A stretch of 64,000 bases of DNA, taken from contig NC_088173.1 in assembly GCF_028769735.1 (NCBI RefSeq), positions 26,166,038-26,230,037 on the forward strand, written 5' to 3'. Of this stretch, positions 52,421 through 64,000 are shown piece after piece. Positions within the stretch are counted from its first letter, which is position 1. Each line of letters begins with the position of its first letter. The stretch is from Zonotrichia leucophrys gambelii (lineage: Eukaryota; Chordata; Aves; Passeriformes; Passerellidae). The translations under genes were made by a program, and so were the position numbers. Under the pieces are notes generated by a model. That model had not been told where the DNA came from, ran no database searches, and saw only the letters and a list, made by a program, of their open reading frames with translations.

Positions 52421-55400
52421 AGAGTGCTGCCAGATTGCTACAGATTTCTAGTGTCAAGGGTAATCTGTAATTTAGGAGTAGTTGGGATGTCACCTACAGT
52501 TATTTCAGTGTATTTAATCACATTACAAATTCAGGTAACACAGAGCATAAATTGCAGTAAATAGTACTATTTATTGTTAAATATTGCCTGGTGATCAGTG
52601 TCTGTCAAGACCCTGGCATACAAATTAGACCACTTAATGTGTAGGACACTTTCTTGTTTTGTACATCAGTTGCCATGGTGTGACCTTCCCAGACCTTAGC
52701 TGGTGGAATCAGCTAAAGCAACTTACCCAAAATTTTATTTCTTACAAGATCAGTGTGTTTTTGTTTTGTTGTGGAAGCCCTATTTTCTGAAATATATTCT
52801 CTTGTGTTAGAGGTAAATGTACTGAATTTCACAATAATGTTTTCCCTAAATAATATCTGCTGAACATGTATTCCATTCTTTGTTTCTTATTTTGAATTAA
52901 AGTTAAGAATTTGTGAGAATAGGAAGTAACAATGGAATCAAAGGGGGCAGATAAAAAAAGGCAAGAGAAGGCAAAAGATAAAGCAAAGACATTGAATTTA
53001 AGTCAGAGTTTAAATGTGAGGATAAATCCCAAATTGCCTGTACTATGTAAGGATGAGAACATCTAAAGGCATCCTGATAAGAGAAATGCTGGAAATTAAA
53101 AAAAATAATTCAGATAAAGAGGATGCTTTTGTCTGCCCTAACAGGACGCTTTGAAATTAAGTGTTTTTAAAAATTTCATGTTTATAAAACCATAGTTATA
53201 CTATAAGGGAAATCTTCAAGTGGTGGTTACGTCTGGTAGTGCAAACTTGATACAGCTTCCTCAGGTTTTCCTGTGACTTTAAAGACTTGTTCAGGTTTTC
53301 ATGTGACCTTAAGGATTGTTCCATGGCAATCATAAAGGAGTAGCATATTACTCCAGCTCTTCGTGCTGTCATTATGGTATATTTCTTTTCATTATTTGTT
53401 CATGTCTAAATCATTTTTTGAATTACCTGATTTTGTGCTAAAATCTACTGAAGGTGCAATTTGCTCTCCAAGAAGTGACTGTAATGACAGGAGATTTTAC
53501 CTCTTTGCAATTGCGATGGAGGAGACGGTCTACCTTGAAATAGAGAAATGGTTTCTGTCCTCTATATCCCATGTTTGTGTTGAGCCTTGTTCATTAGAAG
53601 CAAGAGCCTGTAGATATTCAGTAGATATTCAGCTGAAAAGATCCATAGGACAGATCAGAGAGAAAGGCCTAAACCAGGAAATAAGGCCATATTGCTTGAT
53701 AAGAAACAGCTTTTTGGGCATAACATTAGCTTTGTCATGTTTGATAATCAGGAATCTTTCTGGTCTACCTGTGCCAGGTTGGTGCTGTGAAAGGACACCC
53801 CAGAAATTTTTTTGGTTCTGTTTTCCCATTGTTACCAGAGGGAAGATAAATGGTTTTCTTTACAGGGAAAACTAACTAGGTCAAGGGTAAACTGATGCCA
53901 TTTCTACAAACATTTTTTCTCTCTGTAGAACCTAATTTTGCCCACTCCAGACCTCGCTAAGTATAGTAAGAAGAAGGATGAAGTCATGAGGCTTGATTTC
54001 ATAGAGACAGAGCAAGTATTTGTTTTCACATACAATTTAGCAATTACCAACAGAAGGTACATAAAGGATGAAAATGTTCTTGTTACTTGCTAGTTAAATA
54101 GGCATTTGAGAATAGAAGTGCAGCCACTGCTGGCTGATACAGTGAGGGCAACAATGCCCTTTGTTTTAGGATAATTGCTTTAATTGAAACAGGTGTACCA
54201 CAGCACTGCAGCAATTTTGCTACTTTGTATTCTCACTCTAAAGTTTACAAGTGGCTCTTAAAATTTTCATTTCCTTTACTGGAGCACCTCAGAGAAGCAA
54301 AATGAACTGCTTTGAAAATGTTTTCCATTATCTACAAGTAGTTCTAAAGTGCTTTCTGCTGTCTTTCCTGCAATGAGTGCTTTTTGGCTTCCTTCGGGGG
54401 ATTTGCCTTGCAGAATTCCAGAAACCAAGGGCTGGAGATGCATTTTGAGACACATTTACTGGATGTGTGTGAGGTGTGCTGACTGGGAAAATCAATGCCT
54501 TCTTGATGAGTGAGGGGCAGTTTGTTATGTGAAGGCCACTCATTAGTGCTGAATTAAATGTTCTCATTCTATTTCCAAATGTTAGATTGCAGGAGTTGTT
54601 TGAAGTGCTAGTGAAACTTTTTCCAGTTTTTATCATACCACTGTTAGTGATCAAGGAAAGCAGTGTGAAGAGATGAATGGTGGAATCTTTGTCAAAAGAT
54701 TGCAAAGGAGCCAAGAGACTAAAAATCTTTAGATTCTAAAGTCTTATTTGAGCTAGTATGTACGCTTGTCATTCCCATCCCACATACAGCCCAGATAGAA
54801 ATGAATCTTCTTGAGATTAGAAGAAAAGTTTTGAAAATCTGAGTAAAGAGGGGAGTCTGGGTTATTTTATGCTTCCTGATATTTCTGAGGCTCCATTTCT
54901 TTTTCATTGTGTCATGACCCTCATGACTATATCCATAGTTTCATCCTACGGGGTGATGTAGGTGAGTGCAGTCAACTTGTAAAGTCTTGAATAGCTCTAT
55001 CCTGGCACTGCTTGCCTGGATAAAAAATGCTGCTTCTTTTTGTGTGAGTTCTTATCACGAAAAGATGCTCATGATGATCTTTGAGAGTGTAGTCTGCTAT
55101 TCACAAAAGAATTAAAGATGCAGTGGATGTCATTCCATATCACTTATATTGTCCAGATTTTTCATCAATATATTATGAGAAAGTGAGCAAGAGCTTCAGT
55201 GTCTTTCCACTTCTCCTTTGAGATATTTAACTGCTGTACTTATTTTAACAAATTTTTGCTGATGGATAGTAGTTCATTGCATACTGAGTTCATTCATTTC
55301 TTTCCTTTTAAGAGTGATATTTTTAAAAAATCAAACAACTTTCCATTCCCCAAGTGACGACATCTGTGACAGGAAGAAATAAAAGGGACAAACTTTATGC

Positions 55401-58400
55401 TTTGTCTAGCAGTTTGTCCTGTCCTTTCTCAACCTAAGGGTGGAGAACAACTTGAGCGGTTGTTTTCTTCACAGAGGTATCAAAGGCTGATGAGATTGAG
55501 GTGAGGATTGTAAACAGACTTGAATTATGTTTCTGTTGGGGCTGACTGTGGCAGGCTTGATATGTGGTTATGGGCAGCTGAGTGAATAGCAGGGAATTCC
55601 ATTTTTTGGTTCCAGTACCCTAACTGGAAAAGGCTCTGGACAACCCTGAGAAATATGGTGATCCATCTTTCCATTAAAACTTGGATAAAAGCTCATGTTC
55701 AAACCTGACATTTTTTCATCAAAATGTCTTAAGGTAGTGGGACTGTAGAGCCAATTTTTATATCCTATCCTAATTATAATCAGCCTTATTTAAATCAAAT
55801 AAACTCTGTTAGTGCTGAATTATGGAAACAACTGTAGTAAAATTCAGGTCAAAGATATCTAGAAGTAAAGCATTTCCCCCACAAACCTTTACAAACTCCT
55901 ACAAACCTAAAAGGCCTTTAAAAAGATCGGGAATGAATTGACACCTGTGCAGTGTCATTCTCAAAGATGAGCATTAATAAGTGCTTCTTGATTATTTCTA
56001 AACACACAGAAATGATCTTTTACAGACTGCAAGATTCATAAACTGAGATATCTGTTAAAGAGCAGCTACTAGACCCCAATTTTCCATTTGTTTCTTTTGC
56101 CTTCCTCGTGTGTTTGGTGCATTGCAGAGTCCTTGAGGTTTCCTTTAACTCTCTAATATATTGGTGCTTTCTTCCCTTTACTATATCTTATAATTCTTGC
56201 CATAAAAGACATGTTCTTTTGCCCTATATACACAAGTTATTGATTCCTTCTTGGTCACAGAAATCTCACAGTATCTAGCAGGTTTTCTCAAAGAGACCTT
56301 CAGATGACATGAGTTGTGCTTTCTTGGGCAACCATGCACCAGTAACTAGAGAAGAGTTTTGCTTGTCAGAAGAACCCCTTTCAGGTTATGGATGACTGCA
56401 AAAATTCTCTTACTGTTTCTCATTGCTGAACTAATAATAAGTTTTATTTCTACTTTTGAGTCAGTTTGCAAGTAGGAGCAGATGAAGCACAACTTAATTT
56501 TGTCAGGATATGGTAGTTTCTATTACATTAACTTTCAAGGGAACAAAATTATTCTCTACTTAGATATATTTCAAGTGCAGTAAATTGAAAGAATTATTCA
56601 TTAAGAGATGAAAATAATGAAGGGGAAAAAACTCTGGCTGAAAAGTTGAGCATTGTTATTGTATATTCAGTAGTGGGGAGTGTTGCAGTAAAGCCAAACT
56701 TGATTGGTTTTTTGTTTCAGGAAAAATAATGCTGTTCTAAAGGCAGAGTTTTGGTGGGTTTTAATTTTCAAGTAAGGTGCCTGCGTATGCATCTGAGTAG
56801 AATCTATGAAGATGAAAACAGTATCAGAGGAAAAAGCTACTAGTACATAGAGTGGATTTTTGATAGGGGACATCGTACCTATTTGTAGGGTCAACTTTGA
56901 CTCCACATTTCTATTCAGGCAAGCATTTCAAAATATAATATTTCACCTTTTAATACAATTTGGGGCAAATAAGATGCAAGCCTTACATTCCTGCTTAATA
57001 ATGAAGTTAACTCTTAATACAGAAGGGAGATCAATGTTAGAAAAAAAAATATTGCAAGCTTATAATTCAAACCATACCCATGTTTGGTTTCCCAGAGGTG
57101 ACTTAATAGCACTTGCTGCTTGCTTCAATAAACATTGCACCAAACTGCAGTATGAAAAACCTTGCTCAACAGCATGGCTCTTCCCTCTGTATATAGATAG
57201 AAAAGACAAATTAAATAGGGGGAGCATATTGCATTAGAGCTTTATGAGATGTGTGCTGCAGAGCTTTTATTCTATCAAGTGTGGTGCCAGATATATTTCA
57301 CTCTCCCTTTCTTATACAAATAAAGCTTTCTTTCTCATATATAAAAATCAATATAGTTGAGAAGAAATGCAGTTGAACCTTCAATAAACATCATAAAACC
57401 CCTTTCTCATTCCTGCTTAGCCAAGATCAAAGCTGCAGACTGCAGATATTCCATATGGAAGTGGAATTAGTTTGTCTTCTTTTATCCTTTCGATGCATGT
57501 TTCTCACTTTCATCTTTAGAATTTTTTGAGTACCTTTTTCAAGCCTTGTACTTTCCATTTGCACAGGGATGAATGAATGTGAATGAAATTCATTGTTTAT
57601 GAGCTCATGTGCATACCCAAGGTTATTTTTTTTCTTCTCATGCACTGTATGAAGGATCCCCTACCTTGTATGCAGTTGTGGTTTTCTCAGTATTTTGAAA
57701 AGGTGGGCGGATTCACAAAAGTGCAGGACAAAAAATAGGGAGAGTTCTACCATGTCCCAGTTGTGGTGGGAAGAGTATTAATCCTAGTTTACAAACTGTA
57801 ATGAAGGCAAGGCTAAGAGTTAATTCATGGGAATCTGAAGACCTTAGGGGGATGGATTCCTGAGAGCAGAAGAAGAGATGCTCCTTTAGGATTGCAGAAA
57901 TATGAAATTATATTATGGCTGGAAGTTAGAACCAAGTAAATTCAAAAAAGTTTAAAGAACGGATTCTTAAATTTTCCTTATGGTGTAAGTATTGTCTTTA
58001 TATCCACATTTTTAAAGAACTGCTCCAATGCTTTTAGTTAATAGGGACTGTATGTAAATAGAAGGTATGGAAATATGATTCCAATATTACCAGGTAGATT
58101 GTACCTGGGCTCGTCTGACCCTTGCTGCTGGGCCAAAGGTGACAACTGTGGTGTTTCACCTCAGAGACACTTTTGGCTGGCTGGGTGTTGCAGCTGGGCA
58201 CTGAACAAATCCAGGCTTGTGGAAACTCAGTTTACCTCAGGTGGAAGGGCTTCAGGCTAGGGTGAAGAGGAAAAGGAGACGGATTCTGTCGGAGGGTTCC
58301 TATCCAGAGTATTATTCCATGGTCACTGACATCTGAATCTTGGTAACCACTCCAACAGAATACTGAGCACATGGTCCTGGCTCAATTTAAGCCCAGGGAC

Positions 58401-59799
58401 AGGTGAGGCACCAACCAGGTGGGAGGAGGAGGGTCTCGGGGACGAGGGACACATGGACAGGTCAATGACCCCAGGCCTGAAGGGCGTCCTTTGAACTTGA
58501 CCAACCACACGAGGCCTTGCTGGAATGTTAAGACTGATTGACAGCCCAGCAGGGGGTGAGGGGGAAGGGGATTTCCACACCTGGGAAGGGACTAAGATGT
58601 CTAAAACAGGAAATTGCAACACACTGCAACAAGAAGGTACTTGCTTGTTTCATTTTCTGTGATATGAAACTGTGTGGTCAGACTGGAAGAGCTTTACAGC
58701 ACTGTTAATACAGGTTCTTCTTTTGAAAGTGTGCAGCAATTCATAGCTTTTTGTTTCTACTTTGTGCATGTCTGTCTGAGTATTATGGAAGATTAGATGA
58801 GATTCAGAAAACAACGTTGTGGCAAGTAATTTTTTTTTATCCCAGCATCATAAACCAAACTATTTTGCTCTGACTTAACTGAGAAATACCCTGCTTCTTT
58901 TTCTTATTATTAATATTCAACATTTAATTAGAAACAGGTATTTTTCAGATTGTTTTTACTGTGGGAAATGCAGTATTCATCTGTCCAAATACATTTTAAC
59001 AAATATTACACTGTTTTAGTGTGCTGGTAAGAGTTGGTTAACTTGAAATATCATCACCTGCTACAATGTTGAGCATGACCCTTTATGATTTCCTGTGACA
59101 GAAAACTTTGTGGAAGGGTGAGCTTTCACAAATCTTAAAAAGATGGCAACAGTCCTTCAAGGAGTTTGTAGACATGCAATGAACTCAAGAGACTAAATGA
59201 TAGAATCCCTTCTCTACAAGTTTCAATCAGCTTTTGCTGAGTAAGCTTTGTTTCAAGTATCTCCAGAGGAAAGAATGGATGAACAAATTGTCAAAATAAT
59301 AATAGAAATAATTTATTCTAAAAGAAAAGGAGGACAAATAATTTAAGCATTAATCCTGGACTGGAGATATTCGTTCAGTTTATCCTTTTATAAGTGGGCT
59401 GATGTGGGATCCTTGACAAGTTTTTTATTTTCCTTAGCTACATCTGTACTGTTCTTCCAACAGTGCATCCCACTGCCCACATTGTTTGTGTGCCCCAGAA
59501 ACATTTTAGCTCTGTGTACCCTCTGTTTCCATATCTCCTGATCCTCACAGTGCAGCAGCTTAGGCACTCAAAGGAGCTGTGGTGCACTGCAGGCAAGTGT
59601 CAGTCAGGCTGCCTGACCCTGACCAGCAGGCAGACACTGAGGCACAGTGAAGCAAAGTGCAGAAGCTGTATCTATTCCTCAGCCTCACGTTGTTGCTCCA
59701 TGAGGCTGTGATTGTCAACTACACTGGGGCTATTAAACCACCCTGGCTTCATGTGTATTACTATTGTGTTACTCATCAAATCACAGTTTTTGGTAATTT
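52421..59799 (+). other. BANK1: BANK1 intron 1, 3' half, no exon recognised
   Basis: AT-rich intronic sequence. The long frame at 53363-53875 has no domain. A 30-bp tandem duplication lies at 53261-53319. The segment from about 58120 to 58620 is markedly GC-richer than its surroundings, with purine-rich G runs, and may be an unrecognised repeat such as a solo LTR. I could not identify termini or target duplications. Confidence 0.45.
53261..53319. repeat. Imperfect tandem duplication, unit about 30 bp
   Basis: TCAGGTTTTC starts both copies (53261 and 53291), followed by .TGTGAC.TTAA..A.TTGT. The second copy is one base shorter. Confidence 0.85.
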
Positions 59800-60035
59800 C
59801 ACACGATCATCAAATGACTGAGGTTGGATGGGACATTTGGGAGCTCTCCTGTACACCTAGAGCCAGGACCATATCCAGGCACCTTTTGAGTAGCTCCAAG
59901 GAGACAGATTGCACACCCTCTCCAGGCAGCCTGTGCCACTTCTCACACGAAGAAAAAGGCATTTCCTGATGCTCAGAGCAGCCTCCCGTGTTTCAACTTG
60001 TGCCTGTTGCCTCTGTCTCAAACTGTGACCCTAGT
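59800..60035 (-). mobile_element. CR1 LINE 3' fragment
   Basis: The + strand is the reverse complement of a CR1 3' region, with ACGATCATCAAATGACTGAG, GGTTGGATGGGACATTTGGG, CAGGACCATATCCAGG, CTCCAAGGAGACAGATT, CCAGGCAGCCTGTGCCACTT and TTTCCTGATGCTCAGAGCAG. It lies about 0.6 kb upstream of BANK1 exon 2, antisense to the gene. Confidence 0.88.
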
Positions 60036-60653
60036 AACTCTGCGGAAGGGTATTAGTTACCATGTTTTACATCTTAAAGGGAAAGAACTGAAAAAATAGA
60101 GTTCTAGATTTCTTTTTGGCAGGTCTCAAGTAATTTTCTTAGAATAAGGACAGTAAAGAAAGATCATGAGTTTGTATCCTGACACCATGCTGACAAAATA
60201 TCCTAAACATACCAATGAATTTTATAATGAAGTTGGATCATGTTCATGTGTTCAAATACGTATTCTTTACTTCTGTCATTAAAAGCTGTGTTCCATTTTT
60301 AATACTACTGCCTATTTGTCAAGGCTTTAGGAGGGAGCAGAATATGTGAATGCACTCTGCTCCCTACACTGCAGTTTCAATACTTATTCTGAAATATTAG
60401 TTGTTCTAAACATAATATCCTGAGTTATTTTTCCAGTATTTCTGTGGGCAATCTTTCTGCCTTGGCCTTAGAAATAAGGAGATGTTGTAATTTCAAGGTG
60501 ATGAGCTGATTTCTGCTAAAGATAATTTCTTCAGCACCTTAAGGTTTTATGGAGGGGGAGGATGGGAACGATGACAGTCCATCTGTCTTCTGATGTTTTT
60601 TAATGTATGTAAACCACATTTGAAAATATTTTTTAATGTTTTTTTCTCTTTAG
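60036..60653 (+). other. BANK1: End of BANK1 intron 1 with acceptor
   Basis: AT-rich sequence ending in a long T-rich tract and the AG at 60652-60653. The open frame continuing upstream of the acceptor has no BANK1 similarity and includes the polypyrimidine tract, so it is intronic. Confidence 0.8.
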
Positions 60654-61052
60654 AAAATACAAAAGATATCCTCGTGATATATGAGCAAGAAGCAGAAGAG
60701 TGGGCTGTGTATTTAAAATCTCTTTTTGGACTCATAGTGGACAAAGAAGGAATCTTACTCTATGATCTAGAAAATTCATCTTTCAAGCACCAAGAGCTAC
60801 TCTGTTTACTGTCTTATAAATGTAAACTCCTGATACTCTCATGTGGACTTCTTAACTGCCTGAATCAAAGGAGAAGTTATTTTCTGGAACAAGTTCTAAA
60901 ACCTCTGGATAATGTGGTAATTCTGCTTTGTGGAGTGGAGAATTCAGAGATTCTTTATGAGATACTGACCTTAGCTGGTGGCAGCAAAGAGATTTCTACT
61001 GATCAGAAGCCTGAGGAATACATTTCTGTTGTTAAAGAAATTCTTCAACCAG
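60654..61052 (+). CDS. BANK1: BANK1 coding exon 2, N-terminal TIR-like domain
   Basis: The 399-bp exon has an acceptor after a T-rich tract (ttttttctctttag, AG at 60652-60653) and a donor at 61053 (CCAG|gtaata). It is open throughout and encodes residues 5-137 of the predicted protein. Recognisable BANK1 signatures in order are NTKDI, YE.EAEEWA.YL, the ILLY.LEN block, the SYKCKLLILS block, VV.LLCGV and EEYISVV.EI. Without a gap I can see, the exon matches mammalian BANK1 from Asn-Thr-Lys-Asp through the residues just before the D-S-E-D-Y segment. In the family this region is the TIR-like domain, implicated in IP3-receptor and TLR-adaptor interactions. It is phase 1 at both ends. PIK3AP1 is the paralogue to exclude; the specific residue blocks fit BANK1 better. 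Confidence 0.93.
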
Positions 61053-64000
61053 GTAATATCCTACTGCTTGTTTGTAATCCTTAGGTGTCTTACCTTCTCT
61101 CAGCTCTTGCTATTTAGCAAAGATTTTGTCTGCCAAGCAGAATGTTGTGCATCTTTTGCATGCAAGGTGCTATTTTATTGGCATGGGAGCTTGTGCTTGA
61201 GAAAGACATCCTGCAGCTCAGGTTTTTTCTCAGAGCTTAACCTAGTTGTAGATGTCCATGAACAACCAAGAATATTCTTTTGAGCACTGGCGTAGAGAGA
61301 CCCCAGCTGAATGAATGACCTAGCTGGATGTCCCTGCTGCCTTGTGCTTAAGTAGGTGAGGTTAAGTATGCTACAGGGCTTTAAAACTGTCCCCAATGTC
61401 TACACACAGTCTCCCTGTATGAGATGAGTGTTTTCAAAAATGCATTTTAGACTCCCCAACCATCTTCAATATTGAATAACCTTTTCCTCAGTACGTATCT
61501 CAGACTTGACAATTTGGGCTCATTTGGTTGTCTGTTTTGGTTTCAGAAGGCAGTGTTTGCAATTTCTGTCTGTGTCCTATATGTAGCTTCAGACTGAAGC
61601 TTCTTGGCCATTTTTAAATGGGATTAAAACTGTGGGACTGTACTCTGTGTGTGTATGTGTATATATAGGAAGTAACTGTGCTTAGCTACTATCAGTTGAC
61701 ACGTGCACAGGAAATTGCAAACCTTTCTGCAGCAATAAAGAGTTTCCTAGAAGACACAGGAGAGTTCTTTGGTTAGGTCAATGCATTCACAAGAATACTT
61801 ATTACCTGTGCCCTTGGGACTTCAGTGTAATGCCAGATGTTTAGTAGGTGTTCAGATGATCACTTTGACAGTGACCAAAATCAGCGACTTCAGAGATTAG
61901 GAGAAAGCTGAATTAATGAATAGCTGTTGAAGGCCTCAGTGTCAGTGTGTACATCTTTACTGGGGATGCATGGACTGTGGCTAGGATCCGACCAGTTCAG
62001 TGGACTGAGCTAGATCCAGGACTGGAGGTGGTGGTGATGCCTGGTGCTTCAGAGCTAAGCCACTCTCCACTCTCTTAGCTTAGAATTGCTCTGGCTCTGG
62101 TTTTTCTGTGCACTCGTGTACCCTGGGCATCAGCCAGGCCAGCTTAGATCAGTGCTTGATAGGAGACCTCTGCTCTGCTCTCTGTTGCACAGTGAAAGTG
62201 TTCCAAGTAAGAGATTTGCTTTCATCAGAATGATTTAAGCTCTGAGGAAAGAAGATGCCCATGGTGCGTCATTATTTACCTTTGCTTAAAGGTAATGGTG
62301 TCTGTGTATAGGATACTCTTCTGTAGAATCTTGTTAAGCTCTTAGCCTTTGTGATACCTGTGACAGGGATTTTGACAGACTGCACATCTGGGAAAGAAGA
62401 TTTTTTCCCTTTTATTTAAAATTATTTGCTGAGGGGTTGTTGAGTATATACAAGGATTATTTTTCCCTTGGAGCACTCTTTTTTGCCTTTCACTGGGACC
62501 AGAAACACAAGATTTCACATTTCTCTTCATGTGGATCATTGTCTTCAATCCCTTTTGTTTTCAGTGCTCGTCCCTAGGCCCTTGTATTCTTGACCCTTTT
62601 AGAGATAGTAACGAAAACACTTTTGTGTATATTCTTTGTCGTTTTCAGATCCTTTTTTTCCCACTAAACCCTTCATTACTCTTAACTTATTCTCCCAAGC
62701 ATTTGTAGCTTCTTGTCTCCTCACTATTGACAAGAGCTATCGCTCTAAAAGTGACATTGAGCCTGAGAACTCAATAATGTGCTTTAATTACAATGGCCAT
62801 ACCACATGCCTTCCACTGCAACTAAATCCTGTTAATCCCTTAGGACAGTGGGCCATCATGATCCTAGGACTAGTGGATGCCAGGGTTGAGGAGTGGCCTC
62901 TAGGCAGTTGGAACAGCTGAAGGTGGATGCTAAATCAGGTTGTTATCTCACAGTTTAACACTCTCCAGGAGAGCACTAACAATGGCATAGCATAGGTGCT
63001 AGTAGTCACCAGCATTCCACTACAGATTTTCCTACTCAGGAAAGCTCATGGGCAAGGTAAGTTCTTAGCTGTCTCTTCTCTTTGCACTATCCCTGCAGCC
63101 TGAGATGGAAGAAGTGTGAAATAAGTCTCATTTTATGTGCCCCCACAATTAATTCACCTGCCAGATGGCACTGGTTTCATCTTCTTGGAGCAGACAGGGC
63201 TTTGTCTGTTAAAACTTCCTTCCGGCTCTAAAGTATATGTGCCAAATATACTAGGTAAAATTCAAAACTAATTCAAATGTTGAGTAAAACTAAATGGAAC
63301 AGAAGATGCAGGGGCTTTTGTACTCAGCAGAGAGCTTGTTTGTAATGTGGTTCAAACACAAAATCTGAATGGTTTGTCATTCCTGTTTGAACATCTTCTT
63401 GGAAGAGTAAAGGGAGAGCGAAGATATGGGGAGTGATCTTTCTGACGTATATTTCCAGGATGCTGGCAGACTTTATTATATTCGTCTTCTGCATGAAGAG
63501 GATCACAAATATTTTTATTGTTGTCAAAAGATTCTTTTTGCAGGATTTGTTTCTACAATATTTCACTGTTTGAAAATGCCACATTCGGATTCGGATTCTG
63601 AGTTGGTTTTGAATTTTGTAGATCCTGTGACTATTGCCATAAAAAAAGAACCCCCAGAGAGGGAGGAGAACATTCAGAAGTTTTATTTTACTATGTTAAC
63701 ATCTAAGATGGTCCAGTGAGACTCTAGAATTGACTTTTCTTTATCAGCTTTTCCCAGTATTGTTGAAAGTAGAATTAGGAAATATATTTTGCTTGCCTCT
63801 GTCTTTTCCTTCTCCTGTGTCTTTCTGCTACTTGTCCATGGTCTGCTGAACTGTGTACCCTTTTTTAGGTTAAATTGAAATATTTTCAATGTATTAATTC
63901 AGTATCCTGGTGTACTGAACGTAGCTGGGGTTTTTGTTTAATCCTGAAAGACTTCAAATTCAGGCAAGCATGTGTTTATCTAAAGGATCTATAGATAGAT
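61053..64000 (+). other. BANK1: BANK1 intron 2 (5' part), no exon recognised
   Basis: Begins with donor gtaata. The next BANK1 exon should encode the D-S-E-D-Y segment followed by the DBB region with its GEIFI.L-type motif. No frame here shows this, so exon 3 lies downstream of the window. Frames at 62636-62920 and 63426-63719 have no recognisable domain. A short TG-rich run lies near 61650-61668. Confidence 0.7.

Larger units (their letters stand above)
40990..64000 (+). other. BANK1: BANK1 gene, 5' portion (exons 1-2, intron 1, start of intron 2)
   Basis: The span runs from the proposed start codon to the window edge, because the gene continues past position 64000. Two coding pieces are visible, 40990-41002 and 60654-61052, separated by a 19,651-bp intron. 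Both splice junctions are GT/AG and both coding pieces end in phase 1, so they join in frame. Known family role: BANK1 is a cytoplasmic adaptor of B lymphocytes. It is phosphorylated by LYN after antigen-receptor stimulation, binds IP3 receptors and promotes calcium release, and is a paralogue of PIK3AP1 (BCAP) and insect Dof. The transcription start was not determined and should lie in the CpG island. Exons for the DBB region, ankyrin repeats and tyrosine-rich tail are not in the window. Confidence 0.88.

Noticed and set aside
53363..53875. 170-codon open frame in intron 1
   Set aside because: No recognisable domain, low-complexity AT-derived composition and no splice or promoter context; long frames of this size are expected occasionally in 64 kb.
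63426..63719. 97-codon frame near the window end considered as BANK1 exon 3
   Set aside because: It shows none of the DBB-region motifs expected next in BANK1 and no fitting acceptor phase.
1..64000. CRISPR array, operon, phage or other prokaryotic system
   Set aside because: The sequence is clearly a vertebrate nuclear locus with SINE/CR1 repeats and spliced exons; no regularly spaced direct repeats with unique spacers occur.

Overview
The window is eukaryotic, AT-rich and sparse in coding sequence. It looks like nuclear DNA from a bird, most likely a passerine. Several 3'-truncated CR1 LINE copies are present on both strands. One SINE at about 4657-4803 joins a tRNA-Ile-like head to a CR1-like tail, the architecture of the passerine family TguSINE1. 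Apart from one CpG island at about 40.56-41.08 kb, CpG dinucleotides look rare.

The only gene I recognise with confidence is the 5' part of BANK1 (B-cell scaffold protein with ankyrin repeats), on the + strand. Exon 2 (60654-61052) encodes the N-terminal TIR-like region and is flanked by clean splice sites. A phase-matched, very short first coding exon (40990-41002) lies 19.65 kb upstream inside the CpG island, next to a seven-copy 19-bp minisatellite. The remaining exons (DBB region, ankyrin repeats, C-terminal tyrosines) must lie beyond position 64000.

Layout: 1-40.5 kb is upstream intergenic sequence with CR1 and SINE copies, one RTE-like LINE endonuclease fragment, a (CA)n microsatellite, two unassigned exon-like segments on the minus strand, and otherwise no recognisable content. 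40.56-41.08 kb is the BANK1 promoter island. 41.0-60.65 kb is intron 1, which holds an LTR-like block (about 46.83-47.35 kb), an iterated AGGTCA-type half-site cluster, a 45-bp imperfect palindrome and a paired E-box palindrome. 60.65-61.05 kb is exon 2. 61.05-64.0 kb is the start of intron 2. In mammals PPP3CA lies upstream of BANK1 in divergent orientation; none of its exons is recognisable here.

I see no operon, CRISPR array, gene cluster or other clearly new multi-gene system. The most unusual items are the promoter minisatellite with the near-minimal first coding exon, the two orphan exon candidates, the RTE fragment and the intronic palindromes. Repeat family names and orthology come from recognition only, since no database search was possible.
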